Assembly (NCBI GenBank): GCA_937141995.1
Contig: CAKZQX010000585.1
Location: 1-5,200 of the forward strand
DNA: 5,200 bases
Direction: 5' to 3'
DNA from: an uncultured Chloroflexaceae bacterium
Lineage (GTDB): Bacteria > Chloroflexota > Chloroflexia > Chloroflexales > Chloroflexaceae
Within the stretch, counting starts at the first letter, position 1. The number at the start of each line of letters is the position of its first letter. The notes below the pieces were generated by a model. The model saw only the letters and a program-made list of their open reading frames with translations, was not told the DNA's origin and ran no database searches. This document shows positions 1 through 3,426 of this stretch, piece after piece. The position numbers were made by a program, and so were the translations under genes.

Positions 1-187
1 GTTACGCGGTTGCTCACGCAAAAGGCATGTTCGCCTCCGGCAGGGCGGAAGATTCTATTCTTTTTCACAAAACATTTGCACTTTGTGCAAATGTTTTGTG
101 AAAAAAGATCAAACAGTACCATGCTGCCGCAGGCGAAGCCGGCCTTTGCGGGGAATATGTGTCTGATTTGTACGCCCACCGCGTAAC
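1..187. repeat. large imperfect palindrome (foldback / MITE-like element)
   Basis: The two halves of this segment are reverse complements in three collinear blocks around a centre near base 83. The outer arms are GTTACGCGGT (1-10) and its exact complement (178-187). The middle arms are 18-43 and 124-149, matching at 20 of 26 positions. The central arms are 61-81 and 85-105, matching at 21 of 21. The spacer between middle and central arms is equal in length on both sides. The right arm carries about 20 extra bases (within 150-177) relative to the left (11-17). No reading frame fills it. Such long foldbacks are typical of non-autonomous miniature elements, which is an inference here. The left end coincides with the window edge, so the element may extend further left and no target duplication can be judged. 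Confidence 0.7.
61..105. repeat. perfect 21-bp hairpin, 3-nt loop
   Basis: Arms 61-81 (beginning TTTTTCACAAAAC) and 85-105 (ending GTTTTGTGAAAAA) are perfectly complementary around a TTT loop at 82-84. The stem is AT-rich with T runs at the left foot and A runs at the right foot. That is the wrong way round for an ordinary + strand intrinsic terminator, which would need a U tract after a GC-rich stem. It is the best conserved part of the larger palindrome 1-187. It could be an element core, a protein-binding palindrome or a cruciform site. The pairing is directly visible; the role is unknown. Confidence 0.85.
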
Positions 188-252
188 TCACGTAATTTAT
201 GTGAATTATAGCACGCCACGTTGAAGATAGCAGCCGATTCATGTATCATGGG

Positions 253-282
253 TTGTCATACGATTTTTACATGTGCTATGCT
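253..282 (+). promoter_or_regulatory. candidate sigma-70-type promoter upstream of the TPR gene
   Basis: TTGTCA (253-258) is followed after 18 bp by TATGCT (277-282). A TG dinucleotide at 274-275 makes an extended -10 (TGCTATGCT). The predicted start is near 289, giving a leader of about 254 nt before the ATG at 543. The -35 matches the consensus at 5 of 6 positions and the -10 at 4 of 6. This is the best-spaced promoter-like pair I found upstream of the gene, but it is a pattern match only and competes with the candidate at 516-524. Confidence 0.35.
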
Positions 283-342
283 AAAAGCCGTTTGCAACGC
301 GCAGTTCCCGCAGACCGCCGCGTCTGCCGGAGGGCCTCCCAT

Positions 343-361
343 GAGTCCCGGCTTCAGCCGG
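343..361. repeat. CCGGCTTCAGCCGG palindromic repeat, copy 1
   Basis: The 19 bases GAGTCCCGGCTTCAGCCGG are identical to 2903-2921 beyond the next gene. The last 14 bases (348-361) recur again at 470-483. CCGGCT and AGCCGG can pair as a 6-bp stem over a 2-nt loop, or as 5 bp over TTCA. This is a dispersed REP-like palindromic repeat. I recall similar sequences in other bacterial intergenic regions, but I have not checked that here. Confidence 0.75.
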
Positions 362-401
362 TTGGGGACGCGGTCGCTTACGCGGAGGCTGTTCGCGGTA
401 G

Positions 402-421
402 GGACGCGCTTCTGCGCGTCC
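402..421 (+). other. GC-rich leader hairpin
   Basis: GGACGCGC (402-409) pairs perfectly with GCGCGTCC (414-421) over a TTCT tetraloop. It would be very stable in an RNA leader. No U tract follows, so it is not a standard intrinsic terminator. It lies about 120 nt upstream of the TPR start codon and could affect leader stability, or it may simply be part of the local palindromic repeat family. Confidence 0.5.
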
Positions 422-469
422 GCATCTCACCGTGATGTGGGTAGCCATCTCAGCCGTGGCAAGCCTGGT

Positions 470-483
470 CCGGCTTCAGCCGG
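470..483. repeat. CCGGCTTCAGCCGG palindromic repeat, copy 2
   Basis: This is an exact 14-bp copy of the palindrome at 348-361 and 2908-2921. It lacks the preceding GAGTC context of those copies but is followed by GGACGCC. It sits 59 bp upstream of the TPR start codon. Confidence 0.75.
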
Positions 484-515
484 GACGCCTGAAGATCGAT
501 TAATGTGCAAAGAAT

Positions 516-524
516 TGCTATAGT
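516..524 (+). promoter_or_regulatory. candidate extended -10 close to the TPR start
   Basis: TGCTATAGT reads as an extended -10 (TG, one base, then TATAGT) and would start transcription near 531. That leaves a leader of about 12 nt that still contains the GGAGG ribosome-binding site. No good -35 lies at 16-18 bp. The surrounding 15 bases (508-522) match 11 of 15 positions of the terminal inverted repeat of the 2595-2793 element read outward, so this may be a relic of such an element end. It is an alternative to the promoter at 253-282. Confidence 0.3.
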
Positions 525-533
525 CACAGCAAT

Positions 534-538
534 GGAGG
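534..538 (+). promoter_or_regulatory. Shine-Dalgarno site of the TPR gene
   Basis: GGAGG lies 4 nt before the ATG at 543. It is a strong match to the anti-Shine-Dalgarno sequence at slightly short spacing, and it fixes the start codon of the TPR gene. Confidence 0.85.
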
Positions 539-542
539 AATA

Positions 543-2537
543 ATGGGCAAGAAGAAGAAAAAGCAAAAGTCACGTTCAAAGCAGTCACCTGGTTCCGCTA
601 TTACCGCGCTGGTCAAGGGGTTGCAGCGGGCCGAGCAACTGATGAATCAGGCCGACTGGGATCAGGCGCAGGAAACGCTGCTGCATCTCAATCAGCGGCA
701 CCCCAACCAGTTTGATGTTGTATATCTGCTTATGGCAGTCGCCTATGAACAGCAAGATATGCAGCAGTACCAGCAGTGGGGCGAGCAACTCCACCGGCTG
801 GACCCCGACAACCCGGAAACCACGGCGGCGTTGATGGGTGCCTACCTCACCAATGGACGTCCGGCCCTGGGGTTGCGTACGGCGCGCTATTTCCTGGAGC
901 GCTGGCCCGATGATGAAGAGTATGCCCCCGAAGTGCGCCGGACGGTGGCCGAGGTTGAGCCCATGTTCAACGAACTGCTGACCAACTACGGGTTGACCGG
1001 CGACGAAGCCTTTGAAGTTGCGGCCATGCACGAGGAGGTTATGAGCCTCTCCGAGCAGGGCAAATTTACGCGCGCCCGCGAACGCGCCCAGGCGTTGCTC
1101 AAACTGCGGCCTGACTTCACCCCGGCCTACAACAATATCAGCCAGGCCTACTTTGCTGAGGGGGAGATTGAGCAGGCCATGGCCACTGCCCGGCAGGTGC
1201 TCTCCTTCGCACCGGATAACTACCACGCGCTCTCCAATCTGACGCGCTACCTCTGCCTGACCGGAAATCTGGACGAGGCGCAGGAGTGGGCCGAACGGCT
1301 CAAAGCGGTCGAGTCAGATGATTCGGATGTCTGGGTGAAAAAGATGGAGGCGCTGAGTTTCCTGGGTGACGATGAAGGGATAATGGACGCCTTCCAGGGG
1401 GCCGAGCGCAGCGGGGTGTTACGCGAGTCGTTCGCCCATCCGCTGCTCTACCATCTGACCGCAGTTGCCGCGCTGCGCCTGGGCAATGAGAAAAAGGCCC
1501 GGCACTACTGGCAGCATGCCCTCAAGCAAGCGCCCTGGCTGGAGTTGGCCCGGACCAACCTGGACGATCTGCAGCAGCCGGTGGGCGAACGACATGCCCC
1601 CTGGCCCTTCAGACTCGGCGAGTGGTTCGCGTCCGAACGTTTTAACCGCATGGCAAGCTCGGCGCAGCGGGCCACCCAGGGCAAGAGCGGCAAGGCTTCC
1701 ACCCGGGCCTTGCAGGAGTGGCTGGAAGCCAACCCGGATATCATCGCCCTGATACCGCTGCTGCTTGACCGGGGTGATCCGCAGGGGCGCGAGTTTGCGT
1801 TCCGTACGGCGATGGCCGCCGAACTGCCCGAACTCAACGTCGCCTTGCGCGACTTCGCGCTGGGGCAGCGCGGTCCCGACAGTATGCGTCACCAGGCGGC
1901 CACCGCCGCAAATGAAGCGGGACTCTTGCCGTCGGGCGAGGTGCGCCTCTGGCTGAAGGGCGAGTGGCGGGATATCATGCTGATGTCGTTTGAAATCAGC
2001 GGCGAACCAGACTCCCAGGGGCACTCGCCCAGGGTGACACAATTAATGCAGGACGCCACACTGGCGTTACACGATCATGATCATGAGACGGCGGAGGAGT
2101 TGATCCGGCAGGCGCTCGAACTGGAACCGGATGCGCCCGATCTGCAGAACAACCTGGCCGTGGCCTACAGCATGAGCGGGCGTACCGCCGAAGCTGAAGA
2201 ACTGGTCAAACAGATTCACCAGCAGCATCCGGACTACTTCTTCGCCCGGTTGAGCGTAGCGCGAATACATATCCGGAACGGGGAGATCGAGCAGGCCCAG
2301 AAGTTGGTCCAGCCCTTACTGGCGCGGAAAAAGTTCCACACCAGCGAGTTTACTCAACTCTGCGACGTTGAGGCCGAACTATGGATCGCCGACGGCAAAC
2401 CGGATGCCGCGCGCGCCTGGCTGGACCTCTGGGCCGATGTTGAACCGGACAACCCCCAACTTGCCTCGCGGCGGATGCAACTGGAAGGTACCGGTTTGCG
2501 GCAGAACCTGGAGAAGTTAGTCGGCAGATTCAGATAA
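543..2537 (+). CDS. tetratricopeptide (TPR) repeat protein, 664 aa
   Basis: This is a complete gene starting at ATG 543 behind GGAGG and ending with TAA at 2535-2537. The N-terminus is very basic (MGKKKKKQKSRSKQ), with no signal peptide or membrane segment, so the protein should be cytosolic. Helix-turn-helix TPR units with the usual small and aromatic residue spacing and closing Pro-Asp/Asn turns occupy roughly residues 22-123, 160-259, 300-333 and 500-636. Clear examples are 193-226 (closing with APDN) and 533-565 (ending HPDY). Residues about 340-495 are not TPR-like. They contain a Trp/Phe-rich stretch (353-369), a Gly/Lys/Ser linker (about 376-386), a helical part around an ALRDFALGQRG motif (434-444) and a WLKGEW motif (470-475). 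TPR arrays are protein-protein interaction scaffolds; the partner cannot be read from the sequence. The middle segment may be an uncharacterised domain or degenerate helical repeats. The gene stands alone, with no tightly linked neighbour. The TPR call is firm and the cellular role unknown. Confidence 0.92.
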   Translation: MGKKKKKQKSRSKQSPGSAITALVKGLQRAEQLMNQADWDQAQETLLHLNQRHPNQFDVVYLLMAVAYEQQDMQQYQQWGEQLHRLDPDNPETTAALMGAYLTNGRPALGLRTARYFLERWPDDEEYAPEVRRTVAEVEPMFNELLTNYGLTGDEAFEVAAMHEEVMSLSEQGKFTRARERAQALLKLRPDFTPAYNNISQAYFAEGEIEQAMATARQVLSFAPDNYHALSNLTRYLCLTGNLDEAQEWAERLKAVESDDSDVWVKKMEALSFLGDDEGIMDAFQGAERSGVLRESFAHPLLYHLTAVAALRLGNEKKARHYWQHALKQAPWLELARTNLDDLQQPVGERHAPWPFRLGEWFASERFNRMASSAQRATQGKSGKASTRALQEWLEANPDIIALIPLLLDRGDPQGREFAFRTAMAAELPELNVALRDFALGQRGPDSMRHQAATAANEAGLLPSGEVRLWLKGEWRDIMLMSFEISGEPDSQGHSPRVTQLMQDATLALHDHDHETAEELIRQALELEPDAPDLQNNLAVAYSMSGRTAEAEELVKQIHQQHPDYFFARLSVARIHIRNGEIEQAQKLVQPLLARKKFHTSEFTQLCDVEAELWIADGKPDAARAWLDLWADVEPDNPQLASRRMQLEGTGLRQNLEKLVGRFR

Positions 2538-2559
2538 AACGGGTCGCACAGTGTCCTGA

Positions 2560-2597
2560 AGCATCGGGAGCATATGCGCGTTCTCTCGGTGCTTTAT
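2560..2597 (+). terminator. probable intrinsic terminator of the TPR gene
   Basis: AGCATCGGGAG (2560-2570) can pair with CTCTCGGTGCT (2583-2593) to form an 11-bp RNA stem that includes two G-U pairs and a 12-nt loop. The stem is followed by a short TTTAT. It begins 22 nt after the TPR stop codon. The stem and position fit a terminator, but the U tract is weak. It directly abuts the element starting at 2595. Confidence 0.5.
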
Positions 2598-2793
2598 AGC
2601 AATCCTAAACTGGTTGTGAACTGGTTCTTAGAGATTCACTTCCAACCGCCTGGTGAATTTTAAGGAAATAGTCTGGATATATGGATAGAGACCTTGTGTA
2701 AAACGCGCCGCGCACGGAAATCAACAAGGTCTCTATCCGGATTAATTTTCAATGTTCATAAGGTGGCACTACGACAGATTTAGGATTGCTATA
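2595..2793. mobile_element. MITE-like element with perfect 15-bp terminal inverted repeats
   Basis: TATAGCAATCCTAAA (2595-2609) is the exact reverse complement of 2779-2793, bounding 199 bp with no gene inside. Within it are ACTGGTT repeated at 2609-2615 and 2620-2626, a small stem (2632-2639 with 2653-2660), and an inner foldback at 2665-2761. Both ends carry TA dinucleotides, as expected for elements that use a TA target (IS630/Tc1-mariner type). That family link is an inference, because no transposase is encoded. The element is placed just after the TPR gene, with its left end touching the terminator. Confidence 0.65.
2665..2761. repeat. inner foldback A, nested in the 2595-2793 element
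   Basis: GGATAGAGACCTTGT (2683-2697) and ACAAGGTCTCTATCC (2724-2738) are perfect 15-bp inverted repeats around a 26-nt loop containing CGCGCCGCGCACG. The flanks outside these arms (2665-2682 and 2736-2761) are copies, in opposite orientation, of a degenerate motif that also bounds foldback B (2861-3024). The right flank matches 2999-3024 at 22 of 26 positions. The layout suggests a small element inserted into, or forming the core of, the larger inverted-repeat element. Confidence 0.6.
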
Positions 2794-2831
2794 TGTTTCT
2801 CATCCACAGTCAAAGTTCTGTAGGTGCGGCT

Positions 2832-2863
2832 TCAGGCGGTTGTGCCGGCCTGGAACTGCCTGA
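2832..2863 (+). other. hairpin between the two foldback elements
   Basis: TCAGGCGGTT (2832-2841) can pair with AACTGCCTGA (2854-2863) as a 10-bp stem with one G-U pair and a 12-nt loop. It overlaps a diverged form of the palindromic repeat (GCGGCTTCAGGCGG, 2826-2839). No U tract follows. Its function is unknown. Confidence 0.4.
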
Positions 2864-3024
2864 TGAACGTTGAATGTTTAATCCGAACATCAATTAAATC
2901 TGGAGTCCCGGCTTCAGCCGGATCAGGCGTTCCCGGCAGTGTACCGCTGCTCTGGCAGATATTCACCGGCTAAAGCCGGGACTCCAGTACGACACATATC
3001 CGGACTATTTTTCAAACTTCATAA
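2861..3024. mobile_element. foldback element B built around CCGGCTnnAGCCGG arms
   Basis: The inner arms 2901-2921 and 2966-2986 are inverted repeats matching at 20 of 21 positions. Each contains the palindrome CCGGCTTCAGCCGG or CCGGCTAAAGCCGG. The spacer is 44 bp. The outer ends (2861-2886 and 2999-3024) are inverted copies of the same degenerate motif that ends foldback A, for example ATGAACGTTGAA on the left and TTCAAACTTCAT on the right. No gene is present. I infer a non-autonomous palindromic element related to A by its termini but with different core arms. Confidence 0.55.
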
Positions 3025-3052
3025 CGATGCCTGAAAAAATAGTCCAGGTATG
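2995..3052. repeat. inverted pair formed by the element B end and a solo motif copy
   Basis: 2995-3014 (CATATCCGGACTATTTTTCA) is an imperfect inverted repeat of 3032-3052, with two mismatches and one extra base, around a 17-nt loop. The right-hand copy lies outside foldback B. It looks like a solo or fifth copy of the shared terminal motif, continuing the alternating orientation seen from 2665 onward. Confidence 0.55.
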
Positions 3053-3059
3053 GCGTATG

Positions 3060-3096
3060 GCAGCAGAACGGTGCATCGAATGCACCCTACTGCTGC
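3060..3096. repeat. bipartite REP-like hairpin
   Basis: GCAGCAG (3060-3066) pairs with CTGCTGC (3090-3096). After a symmetric 3x3 internal loop, GGTGCAT (3070-3076) pairs with ATGCACC (3080-3086) over a CGA loop. All 14 pairs are Watson-Crick. No T run follows on either side, so it is not an obvious terminator. The form resembles intergenic palindromic repeats built on GGTGCAT/ATGCACC that I recall from other bacteria, a resemblance I have not verified. Confidence 0.6.
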
Positions 3097-3149
3097 TTAC
3101 TGAAGCAATGCTGAACCGAAACTACTGCCCCGGATTTCCCAAAATACCG

Positions 3150-3155
3150 TATAAT
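3150..3155 (+). promoter_or_regulatory. candidate -10 box upstream of the glycosidase gene
   Basis: TATAAT is a perfect -10 hexamer in an otherwise GC-rich stretch. No convincing -35 lies 16-18 bp upstream, and no TG extension is present. The start would be near 3162, some 265 nt before the coding start. It is a weak candidate, kept because it is the only consensus -10 in the 330 bp before the gene. Confidence 0.3.
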
Positions 3156-3417
3156 CCAGAGAACCGAAAGGTACAACACCACGCCAGGAACCGGCAAGCT
3201 CACACTGACCAGGGGATTGTCATCCGCTGCTAATGTTCCGGTTGCGCCCGGACGGTATACTGCCTGAGAGAAATGTCACGCGGACCGGGGGTGGGGGTCA
3301 GGGAACATTTACCCGCTCCGGCCAACCTACACAGGACCGTCATATGTTGCTCACGCCCACCCGATCCAGCCCGCCGTTCAGTCCGGTCGTCCCTGTATCC
3401 GTGACCTGATATCATGC

Positions 3418-3423
3418 AAGGTG
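3418..3423 (+). promoter_or_regulatory. Shine-Dalgarno site of the glycosidase gene
   Basis: AAGGTG lies directly before a double ATG (3427 and 3430). Counted from AAGG (3418-3421), the spacing is 5 nt to the first ATG and 8 nt to the second. Either can serve, and the proteins differ by one Met. Confidence 0.6.
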
Positions 3424-3426
3424 CCC

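Larger units (their letters stand above)
188..542. other. non-coding leader region of the TPR gene
   Basis: This 355-bp stretch lies between the palindrome 1-187 and the TPR gene. I find no convincing gene: the only frames of note are short, lack a ribosome-binding site and have low-complexity Arg/Ala/Ser-type translations. It holds a near-palindrome (190-204), two candidate promoters (253-282 and 516-524), two copies of the CCGGCTTCAGCCGG palindrome (348-361 and 470-483), a hairpin with arms 310-315 and 322-327, and a strong 8-bp GC hairpin (402-421). If transcription starts near 289, most of these structures would lie in an RNA leader of about 250 nt. I do not recognise a riboswitch class in it. 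Confidence 0.6.
3097..3426. other. intergenic stretch upstream of the glycosidase gene
   Basis: These 330 bp contain no gene that I can support. Short frames on both strands lack ribosome-binding sites and family-like features. The region holds a consensus TATAAT (3150-3155), a G-rich run GGGGGTGGGGGTCAGGG (3287-3303), and the ribosome-binding site of the next gene at its end. If transcription starts from the TATAAT, the leader would be about 265 nt. I see no recognisable riboswitch or operator. Confidence 0.5.

Noticed and set aside
61..105. The 21-bp hairpin as an intrinsic terminator
   Set aside because: The stem is AT-rich and is followed by an A run, not a T run, on the + strand. It reads the same way on the minus strand, so neither strand gives the normal stem plus U tract.
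221..523. 100-codon + frame in the TPR leader
   Set aside because: It has no Shine-Dalgarno site, runs through several palindromic repeats and has Arg/Ser/Ala-rich low-complexity composition. A second frame overlaps it. It is better explained as non-coding repeat DNA.
585..2042. Minus-strand open frames (585-1226 and 1419-2042) inside the TPR gene
   Set aside because: They are shadows of the TPR reading frame, without ribosome-binding sites or recognisable protein features.
2595..3096. CRISPR array or tandem repeat
   Set aside because: Motif copies alternate in orientation, differ in spacing and are degenerate. No regular direct repeat with unique spacers is present.
3287..3303. G-rich run that could form a G-quadruplex
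   Set aside because: Only three tracts of three or more G are present, so a stable three-tetrad quadruplex is not supported. A two-tetrad form is possible but too weak to list.
9..3356. 11-nt direct repeat GTTGCTCACGC at 9-19 and 3346-3356
   Set aside because: A few exact 11-mers are expected by chance in a window of this size, and the flanking bases do not match.
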